Shown here piece after piece: positions 10,940-22,084 of a DNA stretch of 64,000 nt (the first letter of the stretch is position 1; every line of letters starts with the position of its first letter). Both the position numbers and the translations under genes were made by a program. The notes below the pieces were generated by a model. That model did not search any database and was not told the origin of the DNA. It saw only the letters and a list, made by a program, of their open reading frames with translations. Origin of the DNA: Latrodectus hesperus (Eukaryota > Arthropoda > Arachnida > Araneae > Theridiidae); the NCBI GenBank assembly GCA_037975125.1, contig CM075857.1, positions 20,286,997 to 20,350,996 of the forward strand, read 5' to 3'.

Positions 10940-13365
10940 TGTCCCCATAAGGGCATGAAATTCATACTTACATCCATTTTAATGCACTTCTGAGTGGATA
11001 TTATTAAAGAAGCTGCAAACAAAGGATATTTGAAATCAAGAGTACTTCAAATAAGCTGTTTATCATATAGATGTAAGATATTAATAGTTCAGACATGAGG
11101 TCAGCTAATAAGGGCTAAAGAGATCAGGTGCTTTACATTCGTCAAGTACCGAGGAATTTACGATGTTATGCTTCACAATGAATATATATAAAAGGCATAT
11201 TATAGTTACTCATTATATGTATTTGCTTAGCTAAATTTTCTGGTCTTCAAATTTGTGAGATATTTTGAAGCAAAGAATAAAATGCTCCAAAAGGTTGAAA
11301 CTAATCCATTAACATCAATTTTACTTTCTTTTTCGTCAATTCAATCATCCGATAATGACAGAAGCTGTATCTAAAGTATATACCTAACATCTAGTAAAAT
11401 TACCCCCATGATCGGTACTTAATGTTTATCAAAACCGTAAGTGGATTCATACCGTATAGGAGGACTTCTCAATAATGACAGCATTTTTTCCTTGTCAGCA
11501 GAATACTTTGTTGAAGCTTGTCTTTTAAAAGAAGTGGCTTATAATGGCAATACTGAAATTATAAAGATTATTTGCCAACTGTCTGAGATTAAATACAACA
11601 GGAGAATTCTGCCTTTTCACTCATTCCTGTTGGGGTGGTCGTTAGGTAATTTTTTGAGTTTCTTCCTTTGCGATACATGATAATGCTCACTTTCTATGAA
11701 AAGTCTTTGCAGAAGATAAAAAAGAAGATGGATGTTACAAAACACTAACTTATTATCAGATAAACTATCCATTCAGAATATTTGATTTACGACTAAACTG
11801 CACGAGGTGAATTTATAAAATTTTAGAAATACTAAAATATTTACACTTTTCAAAGCATGTTTATATGCGGTTTTTCTAAATTAAATGTATTAAGACTTTT
11901 TTAAAAAATACTTTTTTTTTCAATTCAATTTAATTTTACAAGAGCAAATTCCTGTGCAAAATGGCTCGGGATACTTGTTTTGTCAAGCCTGAAAATTTGT
12001 GTTGCCAAATGTCAAAAAAAGTTTAGTATTCTTGGTAATTTGTAAAGCTTAAAATTAAGCTCGTAGTGTAGATTTAGTTCCTAAAAACTTAAAATATATT
12101 ATTATTGTATACATATACAAGGAGAGGTGGCGTGATCAAAATTATGATTGAAAATTGAGTCGCGAATAATGAAAGTTTTTAGAAACGCTGCATCAGATCC
12201 TTTATTTCTTTAATTTGAATTGAATTTTATCGAAAGATGAAGTATATTATACTAATAAAGTTAGTTCTCCAAAAATTTACCAAAGGTAAAGTTTTTGGGA
12301 AATATATTTGTTTTTATACTAGTTAGGTATAACTTTTCCTTTTTTGCAACAAATTTATACTTTCAGTTATTTTTATTTTTTAAAATGTGGTGTATATTAT
12401 TTTTATTATTTATTACCTCTTTCCAATTCTTGCTGGATTATACTTGCAAAATATTCACTTAATTTTGTGTAGAAATTATGGAGAATAATTAATATTCATT
12501 ACTGATAATGATTCATGAAACTATTAATCACCATTAAGCAGCTTCAATATTTCATTTGACATAATTCTTTTTCTCTGTTAAATTAGAAATGAATCTAATC
12601 TGAAGCTTTTAAAATGTTTAGTGATCTACAAATTGTTTAATACCTTATTGTCATTATAATCGTTAGATTTTTTTCTGTATAATGTCATAATTAGAATGAT
12701 TATCCCCGATTAATTCTATTAATTCTTATATTATACATTTTTAGGAAATTATTGAATAAATATTTTAATATTCTCTTCATTACTAAACGAATTTCGACAG
12801 CTATTCAATCTAAATACAGAATTATAAATTGAGATTTAATTCGACATACTACCAGCAAAAAGTGAAACAGTGTATTTGATCTAATGTCACTTTAAAATCA
12901 TAGAAAACAATGCACCTTCATATATAATATCGTGATAACTGTATTTTCTTTCTTTCCAAAATCTATTTTACGACAAATTTCAATTGCTAATAAAATTAAA
13001 TACATAAAAGTTACATATTTGCATTTTTAACCAATATTTCCTCCCTACCATATATCATCTTTCGTATCTTATAAAACGACTCTAACTTTAATATCTCTAT
13101 TCTTGAAAAATAAAATATTCACATCATTATAAAACCAGCACATTCTGCACTTTATCATTTTTTATAACTTTAATTATCATACCATTTAAGAAAATACGCA
13201 CATATCCTTAAAAACAACTTTTCAGATAACTATTTATTCTTTGCACGTGCAAATGTTTATTGTGTATTCGTTGACTCCATTACTCTGTTACACATACCTG
13301 AATCGCATTCAGTTCATTTTCTACCGCTGTAATTCTTTTACACTCGGGTGATATTAAACATTACA
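10940..13365. other. AT-rich sequence without recognised gene
   Basis: Nothing was recognised. A 79-codon open frame at 11441-11680 has no identifiable domain and is probably chance. Confidence 0.5.
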
Positions 13366-13369
13366 TTTT

Positions 13370-13660
13370 CAGCGCGAAACTAGATTACTATGTGTAAAGC
13401 TGACTGTAAGTGATTGAGAATATGCATTGGCGAAGTACGCGCGCCAAAAAGTGACACCCGACGCCAATGCAGCAAGACAATATCATTTCGATGTTAGAAT
13501 CATTTTGACAATGAATCACGCGATGGTCAACTGTGGAAATTTACGCAGACGTTGTCGAGCTCCGATTTGTTTTGTCAGTCAGACAGGTGGCTGCTAATCT
13601 TGACTTACATGCAACTTGATATGCGTGACCTTTTGTTGCCTTCAGCGCTAACTATATTCA
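13370..13660. promoter_or_regulatory. CpG-bearing island with inverted CCAAT pair
   Basis: This stretch is clearly richer in G, C and CpG than the flanks, with GCGCGCC, ACGCG, CGACG and TCGAGC. It holds a perfect 10-bp inverted repeat, TGCATTGGCG at 13423-13432 and CGCCAATGCA at 13462-13471, which presents one CCAAT box on each strand separated by a GC-rich 29-bp spacer. CCAAT boxes bind NF-Y in animals. A short frame (ATG AAT CAC GCG, 27 codons) starts at about 13511 on the plus strand. I infer a promoter or first-exon region of an unseen gene, but no coding exon was confirmed. Confidence 0.3.
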
Positions 13661-14305
13661 TCTGGGATAGAAAAATAGCATTTTAGCTACTAGCCAGTTA
13701 TTGAATAATGCAGTATTTATGCGAGATAATTTTTGAAAAAATATTTATCTTAGATTGCAAAAGATAAGATAATTTTTTGAAATAAATACTTTCATTGTAT
13801 CATATGATGACTCAATTAGTTTTCAACAGTGTTTAAGAAAAAAATTCCTCAATTAGGATAATGTTTTTATTTAAGTTATATATTTATATGAGACTAACTT
13901 TAAATTGTAAAAACGTATTTTTTACTAGAAATAACATTTTATTTGTTTATTTTGTTCTTAGATGCTCTTAGTGATATTTATTAAAATTAACATGCAGTAT
14001 TGAAATGGAATTGTTATTTTTTGCTTACTGCAATAATTATAAATAGCACAAATATGAAATAGTGTATATTTATTTCGACTCAAGTTTCCTTACCATACTT
14101 ATTAAAGATTTCTTTTGTTAATAAATTCTCATTTTTTAAAATAGTTAATTCTTAATTTTCTTTTTTATATATACATGCATGCACACACACACATATATAT
14201 AATTTTAAAATTTAATTAACTTTATTATCAATTAGATATTTTGTTTATTTAGTGATGTAATAAGATATCTGATTTATATTTACATAACCTGAACTTCTAT
14301 TTACT
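13661..14305. other. No gene; compound TA/CA microsatellite
   Basis: AT-rich sequence. A compound microsatellite (TA, CATG, CA, TA) lies at 14166-14200. Confidence 0.6.
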
Positions 14306-14309
14306 CAAA

Positions 14310-14575
14310 TACCAGCTTCGGTGACAGACATAATCAAACTGCCGTCTGGAGACTAACTAGTGGGCATTTGAAAAGCATGGCCTTCGACTCTGGCGCAAGG
14401 TCTTTTCATTGTGCACAAAATGCGACCTGAAGCCCGATCACATCCTGGATTGTTTGGGGTTCGCTCTGGTGGATGTTTGCGCAAGTCCACAGCTGGTATT
14501 GGACCGCACTAGGGTCATGGTATGATGCATCTGATCTAGCTGCTGCTAGATCTCTGATAGATTGGAAAAAAACAA
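14310..14575 (+). repeat. Unclassified GC-richer, repeat-like segment
   Basis: Composition changes sharply from the AT-rich flanks. The segment contains GGGGTTCGCTCTGG, which is box-B-like, a perfect hairpin GATCTAGC-TGCT-GCTAGATC near 14535, and ends in an A-rich AAAAAAACAACAA stretch that could be a SINE tail. No second copy was found here. Confidence 0.3.
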
Positions 14576-14692
14576 CAATTATTAGCTTCTTAGGCTATTC
14601 TTACTCTTAACCATTAATAATTTAAATTTTTTTTTTAAATTAATGCTTAAGCATACTCTATCTCAAATTTTATGGGAATTTTAAACTGCTGT

Positions 14693-14903
14693 CCAAGAGA
14701 TGATAGCCGAGCTGGCAGCCGAATGGTTAGCGCTCTTGCCTTCGGTTCAACAGCTCGTGGGTTCGAATCCCACCTTGGGCATGGATGTTTGCAGTGGTTC
14801 GGAATCCACTTTAAACCGTAGGTCCCGGTCTAATTAGCCCACTTGTGCAAAAAATGACCGTTGAGCGACAAACAAAACCAAACCAAAAAACCAAGAGGTG
14901 ATA
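14693..14903 (+). mobile_element. SINE family B copy with 13-bp target duplication
   Basis: The SINE proper spans about 14706-14890. The head carries GGCAGCCGAATGGTTAGCG (box A like) and GTGGGTTCGAATCCCACC (box B with stem). The body contains TGCAGTGGTTCGGAATCCAC and GGTCCCGGTCTAATTAGCCC, and ends near TGACCGTTGAGCGACAAAC followed by an A-rich tail. Flanking direct repeats are CCAAGAGATGATA (14693-14705) and CCAAGAGGTGATA (14891-14903), one mismatch, which shows target-primed retroposition. Related copies are at 22706, 27575 (minus), 40394 and 41812. Confidence 0.9.
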
Positions 14904-14904
14904 C

Positions 14905-15196
14905 TGTATGACTGTAAGTAACGTAAAAAGCAAAACGAGACATTGTGTTCCAATGCGTTAAAATTTCACATTGTTAAAAGTAAAATAATGTTACATGCAT
15001 CTATTTAATGGCAACAATGTTATTTGATACTTTGGAAAGTACAGAAGATGCCAGAATAAAATAATCTCTTTTCATCTGAAGAAAAGGAATAAAATGGCAT
15101 TCTAAATACTATAAGTGTAACAAGTTTATGCAGGTAAAAACCCTAAGTCTCACGTCAATTTTTAACTGATAAAATAAGTTTAAAATGGATGAAATA
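14905..15196. other. No recognised feature
   Basis: AT-rich spacer between a SINE and the hAT element. Confidence 0.5.
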
Positions 15197-17455
15197 GTCT
15201 AAATCATAGGTTCCCAAAGTGGTCCAGGTGGACCCCCAGGGGTCCATAGGAGACCATACGGGGAAATTTTGGCTAGGATTTACCTATCAATGTAGGCAGG
15301 TAGGTACTCAAAAATATTCGAGACTCAGTTCAAACACAGAATTGAATAGAACAATAGATAATAGTGCAAGTGTACACCACATGTCAAGACTTGCAAAGTG
15401 CCGCCTGTGCGCCCCCTCGTCCGGGATGCTTGTTTAGACCTGCAAAGGGATGAAATGCGACTTGCTCTGTGCTTGCAATCTACATTAGTATAAATATGAA
15501 TGCCAAGAACAAAACGTTACTCATTTGTTTCCGGGATTTTGAACATGAAAGCGTGACTGTGAGTGAATCGATGTCAGTGTTTGCACTGCCGGAAAAAGTA
15601 AATATCTGCCTATTCGTTATACATATTTTTATTGTATATTGTAATTTATCAATCATATTATATTTGTGTTACTATTTGAGTGTAGTAGGTAGTTATGCCG
15701 TAAAAATTAAAAACTAGGATTATTCAAAACTTCTATAAAAGAACAAAAAGCCAGGGAAGCCTACACCATCGGAGAAGAGTTAATTTTATCCGCTATTGAA
15801 GAAGTTTTAAAGACTGTTCTGCACAAACCTCCGTTTGACGTACTCAAAAGAATTCCTTTAAGTAACAACACTGTGCAAAGACTATTGATGAAATAAGCTT
15901 TGATATATCGAAAGCTTCTTGTGTAGTTATCTGCAAACCACTCATTTTTCTATTCATTTGGCCAAGTCTACTTAGCCTGGTAATGAAGCATTATTACAGG
16001 CATATGTTCGATTTGTTATGGACTAAGAAATCCATGAAGAGCTGCTATTTGTAAAAACTTTGAAATCGGACACTAAAGGCGAATCGATATTTAATGTCCT
16101 GAATGATTTTTTTTACAGAAAAATCTATTCCATTTACAAACATTTTTTCTGTGGCAGCAGATGGGGCTCCTGCCATGCTCGGGAGATATCGTGGGTTTAT
16201 AAACCATCTTAAAAGAATAATACCAGGACTAATTGCAATTCACCGTGTCATCCACCGACAACACCTTGCAGCGAAAAATTTGAGTGATAGATTGCAGCAA
16301 TCACTTCAATTTGTGATTAAATCAGATAAGATTTGCACTATTGTGCGGTGAAAATGATGGAGATTTTCAACGACTGCTCTTACATGCTGAAGTACGCTGG
16401 TTGTCGAAAGGTGCATGTTTATCGAGATTTTACTCACTTTTTGAATCAGTGATAGAGTTGCTGGAAACTAAAGCACTAGATTAAAAAAAATGTGAACGAA
16501 TATGAAGCCGACATTGCTTATTTAACAGTATTGTTTTAAAAAATTCAATGACGTTAACTAGCAGTTACAAGGGGACAGCCTTAATTTAATAAAAACAAAG
16601 GGTGTAATTTCGTCTTTTCTTGGTAAATTGAAATCAATGAAGCAAAATATTAGTCGGCGCGAATTCTCCCAGTTTCCGCACTTGTCACAGATAGAATGTC
16701 TTGATGAGGATATTCAGACTTACGCTCAACATTTAAATACCCTGCATGATGACTTCAAAAATAGATTTGAAGATATTCTGACAATGGAAATACCACCATG
16801 GATCATAACACCATTTGATGAAACGGAAGAGGCGAATGTGGTATTACAAGAGGAGCTACTTGAGCTCAGCACCAACGAGGAACTGAAGATGACATATTAA
16901 AATGGCTATCAAACATTTTGGCTGCAGGTAGAGTCTCCGAAAAATATCCTGGGCTGTGGGAAATAGCGAGAAAAGTTTTGATAGCGTTTCCCTCATCATA
17001 TCTTATCGAAAGAAGTTTTAGTGCCGTTGCCAACCTATTAACAAAAAAAAGGAGCAGATTGAACATCACAGAACGGGGAGATTTGAGATTACTCCTTACA
17101 AAACTGAAGCCAAATATTGATAATTTGCCGTCAATTCATCAAGTATATCCGTCTCATTAAAAGTATGACAACTTTTTATTGTTGATTTACATTTCAGAGT
17201 TCATTGTTGATTTTTGTCAATTGTTGATTGTTTGTAATAATAAATGTTTATAATTTTGCATAACCACAAGTATTTTAATAAATAGGACACAAGAAAATGT
17301 GCTACTTTTCTTTTTTCTTAACACCCCCAATTTAGGGTGATATTTTTAGGAGTTTTGGGAATACAGTAGAAATGTAGCAGCAGGGGGTCTACCGAAAATT
17401 GTAAAACTTTGAAAGTGGTGCACGAAAAAAAAATTTGGGAACCTATGGTCTAAAT
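15197..17455 (+). mobile_element. Full-length hAT transposon with 8-bp target duplication
   Basis: The target duplication GTCTAAAT is perfect at 15197-15204 and 17448-17455, the length diagnostic of the hAT superfamily. The element (15205-17447, 2243 bp) begins CATAGGTTCCCAAA and ends with the exact reverse complement, a 14-bp terminal inverted repeat. Subterminal sequence GGTGGACCCCCAGG at the left is echoed by AGGGGGTCTACC near the right end. The transposase is on the plus strand and broken. About 15219-15720 lies between the left end and the first recognisable transposase residues and may be leader or decayed N-terminus. Confidence 0.95.
15729..17160 (+). pseudogene. hAT transposase (ZBED5/SCAND3-like), heavily broken
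   Basis: The residues are spread over three frames. In order I see EELILSAIEEVLKTVLHKPPF, PLSNNTVQRLL, PGNEALLQAYVRFVMD, DTKGESIFNVLNDF, then FSVAADGAPAMLGRYRGF (an expected catalytic Asp), HAEVRWLSKGACLSRFYSLF, GVISSFLGKLKSMKQNI, and the C-terminal dimerisation domain GLWEIARKVLIAFPSSYL followed by ERSFSAVANLLTKKRSRL, ending at TAA 17158-17160. The first catalytic Asp region (usually LDES before PGNEA) now reads LAKS. No BED zinc finger is visible at the N-terminus. Several in-frame stops and frameshifts make this a non-functional copy. Domesticated relatives of this type exist in vertebrates, but nothing here suggests domestication. Confidence 0.9.
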
Positions 17456-19494
17456 AACACTGAATGGAAGTCATTAAAATTAAAAAAAATAACAGTTGCA
17501 TATTTTCGTAGACTATTCGAGGATACGACCGATTCCTACTAAAGTACAAAGCATAATATGGTATAAGTATAATATATCACCCCAAGAGATTTTTCGCAAT
17601 ATATGCGTTCATTTGTTTTGATTATAGTGTTTCCAGTTTTTACTGATGTGTTACCAATTTAAACTTTTGTTGTTTTTTTGTACTTTTTTGATGCCAGGTT
17701 TGAATTTTCCTAATATTTTACGTCATTTTTGTGTTGTAAAGACGGTTTCTTTAAGTAGCAACAGCGTTAGAATTGCTTGGCGATGGAAAAAGTCGCAAAG
17801 GTCGCCAATGGGGGATATACCCTACTAAATCCCATAATATATTGCTGGTAGACTTTAAAAATGTCAGCAAAGTTTGGAACTTTATTGACACTTAAATTGT
17901 TATAAGGTTTTATTATACTTATAATCTCAAAGGTTTTTCCCATATTACTATTGCGCATTGCCAATTCCTTAAGTTGAAATTGCATTGCGAAAAATTTTGA
18001 ACATTTACGTAACTGCAATCGACATTCCAAAAATGGCTTAGAATATTATAACTATCATTAACAAATATAGGTAAAGATTTTTTTTTCAATTCTCAATTTA
18101 TTACTTATAGGGCCAGTTAGGAAACCTTCGGGGCTAGTATTTTATCATTTCGGAAAGATAAAACAGGTAAATATATTAAACAAGAAAACAACATTGACTT
18201 CAAAATGCACTTCCTGTTTCCATAATAATCCAGAATACCTGGATTATTATAGAACCAGATGTATTTTTCAATGGTTAGCTTATCTTATATATCTGTCTTT
18301 CATAAATCACATTGTATTGGGAAGCGGTTATACAACTGTTCGCTTATGTTTTTATATAGATTTTATAAAAATTCAATGATAAAATAAGTAGGGTAAATAA
18401 TATATTCCAATGACATGCTGATTATACGTGAATAATTAGGAAACGACTACATCATCACAATCAAGAAATAATATCCGAACAATGAAATATATACAGTTTA
18501 TTACTGAAAATAATTATCTAATTTAAGAAATTTCCCACAAAATAAAGAAAACATCATGGCATAAGAAAACTACTCCTAATAAAAATCTTAGATTAATTTC
18601 ATAGTTAAATTTCAGTTGGTCATCGCAAAAAGGAAAAAGTAAACTGACATCAGAAAGTTTTATAATAATTTTTCTGTAGGTTTTAAAACTTAGAATTGTT
18701 TTATAAGAATATTTTTATCATTTTTCTATTTCTGTCGATTATTGGATTGTTAGCGGTATCAACTTTTTAACACCATTGTTTTACCTGATTAGGTACAGAA
18801 TATTTAATTTATTAAGTAAACTATGACATGGTTTTTATAATTAACTATTAATTAATTGGTACAACCAGATTTTTCACTTTACCGATTTAACCTTATTTAG
18901 GTATAAAAAATCATAACAAATTGCATTATCACAAAATTTGAAATAAATTAATATGTTACTGAATCACAAACATGGTAATTAAAATTTTATTTTCCTACGA
19001 AGGAAAGGAAATTATACAATTCAGTAATAATTATATTAATATGATGTTATTAAGAATGAAATTAAGAGTTCAAAGTGCTAAAATACTTTATAAAAAGTTT
19101 TAATATTTACTTAACTACAATTCATTTATACAATACCCTGGTAGTTATTAAATATTTCTCTCTAAAATTAAAAAATGTATTTTCGAATATTATTTATAGA
19201 GAAAATGTCTCGTATTTTTTTTTCGCTAAAGTGTTTCACATTACCATTTGCATTAAAAGTACTTTATTCCAACGTTTCGTTTGAATAATTTTTACTCACT
19301 CTGCATCTGGCAGCAGTGGATCACCCAGGGAGTTACACAAAAAAATCAATCATTGGTGGTAGGCGGGACAACTTACATGATTTATTAGATAAGTGCCGCC
19401 CATTCAAACAATACTTACTGCATTTGTGTCCGAATGTATTGTCGCTACCTGCGAATAGCTACAGGACCACTTACGTAATCATTAACTTCTTTTA
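17456..19494. other. No recognised gene
   Basis: AT-rich sequence. The minus-strand open frame at 17767-18030 (87 codons) has no recognised domain. The segment 19280-19440 is a little more GC-rich and may belong to the repeat whose arm starts at about 19495. Confidence 0.45.
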
Positions 19495-19681
19495 AACTTA
19501 AGTACTGCATGTAAAAATAGTCAGGTAATTCTGTTGTGCCATAAAATTTTTTAAAATATTTTGAAATTTTGCTGTGCGACATCTTAGCATTCATTACCCA
19601 CAAAAATAGTTTTATTTCATAATCGAAATGAAAGATATACTGCAAACAATTTTATATAAGTAAAAATATGAACGTTGGATT

Positions 19682-19684
<3 letters not shown>
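19495..19684 (-). repeat. Left arm of a TA-centred inverted repeat
   Basis: Read on the minus strand, this matches 20711-20915 on the plus strand over roughly 180 bp, from the TA tract outward. Shared blocks include ATCTTTCATTTCGATTATGA, AATAAAA(C/T)TATTTTT and TGGCACAACAGAA. Both arms read open in a homologous frame (FHFDYEIKLF and GTTEL in each), but substitutions are not mainly synonymous. Confidence 0.75.

Positions 19685-19716
<32 letters not shown>
19685..19716. repeat. (TA)16 microsatellite
   Basis: A perfect TA tract that abuts the left end of the mariner element at 19717. It forms the left half of an AT-rich centre now split by the mariner. Confidence 0.95.
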
Positions 19717-19717
<1 letters not shown>

Positions 19718-20669
19718 GAGGGTAAGTTGAAAAATAAGTTGTTTTCCCTGTCGACTGTGGTCAGAGCTGTGTATAAAAGTCAAAAAATAGAATGAGACAT
19801 TAAAGATATGACATACCTTTATTTTTCCACATAGGTATCAAGTACTTTGAGACATTTATCATGTCGCTTTATAAGCTTCAAAAAGCCCTCCAGGAAAAAA
19901 TCAGGGCTTTGCATATGGAACACACAAGGAACAACCGATGAAGATGGTAACGCACGAGATGTTCCAGACTTTCTGTTTCGGATTGTGACGGGGGATAAAA
20001 CGTGGGTCCACCATTTCACGCTAGAATCGAAGGCCGCATCTATGGAGTGGAAACATCCGTCATCACCTGTCCGAAAGAAGTTCAAGACAACTCCCTCTGC
20101 AGGTAAAGTGCTCCTCACAGTTTTCTGGGATGCCCAAGGAGTTTTGTTGCTGGACTTTTTGGAGGTTGGAACCCTCAATGCTACGCGCTACTGTGACTCC
20201 CTGTCGAAATTGAAAGAGGCGATTCGGAAAAAGCTGCCTGGCCTTCTCACATCTGGCGTTCTGCTGTTGGATGACAATGCCAGACCACATTCGGCGATAA
20301 CAACGCAAAACCATATTGCAACTCTTGACTGGGAGCGCCAACACCATCCGCTATACAGTCCTGATCTCGCACCAAGCGACTTCCATCTGTTTCCGGCTTT
20401 GAAGAAAAATCTCGGGGGAAGGCGCTTTGGAAGCAATACTGAAGTGAAACAAGCCGTTCAACGCTTCTTCCATATGCAAAGCCCTGATATTTTCCTGGAG
20501 GGCTTTTTGAAGCTTATAAAGCGACATGACAAATGTCTCAAAGTACTTGGTACCTATGTGGAAAAATAAAGGTATGTCATATCTTTAATGTCTCATTCTA
20601 TTTTTTGACTTTCACACACACAACTCTAACCACAGTCGACAGGGGAAACTTATTTTACAACTTACCCAC

Positions 20670-20670
<1 letters not shown>
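19717..20670 (+). mobile_element. Rearranged mariner with 204-bp inverted ends
   Basis: The element lies inside (TA)n on both sides. Its outer ends are CG(A/T)GGGTAAGTTG. The inverted repeat is far longer than normal mariner termini: 19717-19920 is the reverse complement of 20467-20670, including the last ~34 codons and stop of the transposase. The 5' half of an ordinary mariner has therefore been replaced by an inverted copy of its 3' end. The inner ~145 bp of the arms differ at about three positions, whereas the outer ~55 bp differ at about ten plus indels. The element can form a long hairpin. Confidence 0.88.
19922..20569 (+). pseudogene. Mariner transposase, C-terminal catalytic part only
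   Basis: This part is open without stops to TAA at 20567-20569. Catalytic residues are D in IVTGDKTW, D in LLDDNARPH and D in SPDLAPSDFH, with 34 residues between the last two. The C-terminus GFLKLIKRHDKCLKVLGTY is typical of the lineage. The N-terminal helix-turn-helix domains are absent. The same open frame extends upstream to ATG 19847, but those first ~25 codons are antisense to the C-terminus, created by the inverted duplication, so an ORF caller would report a 240-residue chimera. It cannot bind its ends in the usual way without the N-terminal domain. Confidence 0.9.

Positions 20671-20710
<40 letters not shown>
20671..20710. repeat. (TA)20 microsatellite
   Basis: A perfect TA tract that abuts the right end of the mariner. 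It is the counterpart of 19685-19716. Confidence 0.95.
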
Positions 20711-20714
<4 letters not shown>

Positions 20715-20915
20715 TTCCAACATCATTTTTAAAAAGGAGAACACTTTAAAGAAATATTTTAATTTCTTACTTTTACATACATGAAACTGCTTACAGTAAT
20801 CTTTCATTTCGATTATGAAATAAAATTATTTTTTTGGGCAATGATTGTGAAGATGCCGAATAGCAAAGTTTTAAAATGTTTCAGTTATTTTAATGGCACA
20901 ACAGAACTGTGTAGC
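20711..20915 (+). repeat. Right arm of the TA-centred inverted repeat
   Basis: Partner of 19495-19684 in opposite orientation. Homology begins at the TA tract and ends shortly before the next TA tract. It indicates that the mariner inserted in the TA-rich centre of a pre-existing palindrome. Confidence 0.75.
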
Positions 20916-20920
20916 ATATA

Positions 20921-20923
<3 letters not shown>

Positions 20924-20990
<67 letters not shown>
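20924..20990. repeat. (TA)33 microsatellite
   Basis: The longest TA tract in the window, immediately left of the foldback unit at 20991. Confidence 0.95.
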
Positions 20991-20993
<3 letters not shown>

Positions 20994-21702
20994 ATACAGC
21001 ATGATGAGAAATAAAACAAGTAAGACAAAATTTGGAAAATTACTGACAAGAGTAAAGCAAAACTATACAAAAAATAGGAGGAAAGCATAGGGACTACATC
21101 TTCATCAGAAAAGAGATGGTCAGCTATGCAAATTAAGCACGTTTTTAACATGCACGAAAGACAGATGTCTAAATATCTTCAAGCAATTCCCCTGAAGAGT
21201 GTTTGCATTAAAAGAAAGAAGCGTAAAGATATTTACTTCAAAAATTAAAATAAAAAGGCATGTCAAAGAAAAGTAAACAAACCCACAGTAGCAGAAACAC
21301 ACAACAGTTACTTTTTCAAAATACCAATACCAGTAAATCAGAAGGTATTTAAATATTGGAATAAAGATAAAGTTGCTAAAAATAAAATGTGTTGTTCCTT
21401 CTACTGTGGGTTTGTTTACTTTTCTTTGATATACTTTTTTTACTTTAATTTTGCAATAAACATCCTTATGCTTCTTTAGTTTAATAGAAATGCTGTTCGG
21501 GGGAATTGCTCGAAGATCTTTAGACATTTGTCTTTCGTGCATGTCAGAAAAGAGTGTTTAATTTGCGTAGCTGACCATCTCCCTCCTGATGAAGAAGTGA
21601 TCTCTATGCTTTCTTCCTATTCTTTGTATTGTATATTGTTTTACTCTAAGAGATTTTCAAATTTTGTCATACTAGTTTTATTGTTCTTCATGCTGTATCT
21701 AT
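20991..21702. repeat. Foldback unit with 300-bp inverted arms
   Basis: The left arm 20991-21290 and right arm 21402-21702 are reverse complements at roughly four in five positions, with a spacer of about 110 bp. Blocks shared in mirror image include GATACAGCATGA, GAGATGGTCAGCTA, TGCACGAAAGACA and AGTAAACAAACCCACAGTAG. Each arm reads a homologous peptide (SSS.(K/G)RWSA.QIK, then HERQMSK and QRKVNKPTV) on opposite strands, partly interrupted by stops and frameshifts, so the arms may derive from a coding sequence. No TSD was resolved because of the TA tract on the left. Confidence 0.8.
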
Positions 21703-21734
21703 CAAACATATATACATACACACGTGTATACTGA

Positions 21735-22080
21735 ATATTGAAATTACTCGAGTAATTAAATAAATTTATAAATTCTTAATAGAGAGATCGTAAAATTAAG
21801 TCGCATTGTGTTTGAACTTTCAATATTAGCAAAATCATTAGAAAAAGATATTTTTCTATTGTTTTCCTTTTGAAATTAAGTAAATAAAGCAATAAATATT
21901 TTTTATTTTTGTAACTAATAAAAATATTTTTTGACAACTATGCAATATTTCAAAATATTGTTTTAGTAAATTTCTCAAAATTATGGGGAATATACTTACA
22001 TTAATGATGAAAATTTCCTTAGAAATGTTTTTCAGCTTTTGATAATCCAGGAATATTTATTATTATTGAAAAAATAATAA
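21735..22080. other. No recognised feature
   Basis: AT-rich sequence. I see nothing in it. Confidence 0.5.
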
Positions 22081-22084
22081 AATA

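Noticed and set aside
11441..11680. 79-codon open frame
   Set aside because: There is no domain, splice signal or composition shift; it is expected by chance in this amount of sequence.
17767..18030. 87-codon minus-strand frame
   Set aside because: No recognised domain, and the surroundings look noncoding. It was not supported by splice sites.
19847..20569. Intact 240-residue mariner transposase
   Set aside because: The first ~25 codons are antisense to the gene's own C-terminus because of the inverted duplication, and the DNA-binding half is missing.
20781..21151. Membrane-like IYIYIY proteins on both strands
   Set aside because: They are translations of the (TA)n tract.
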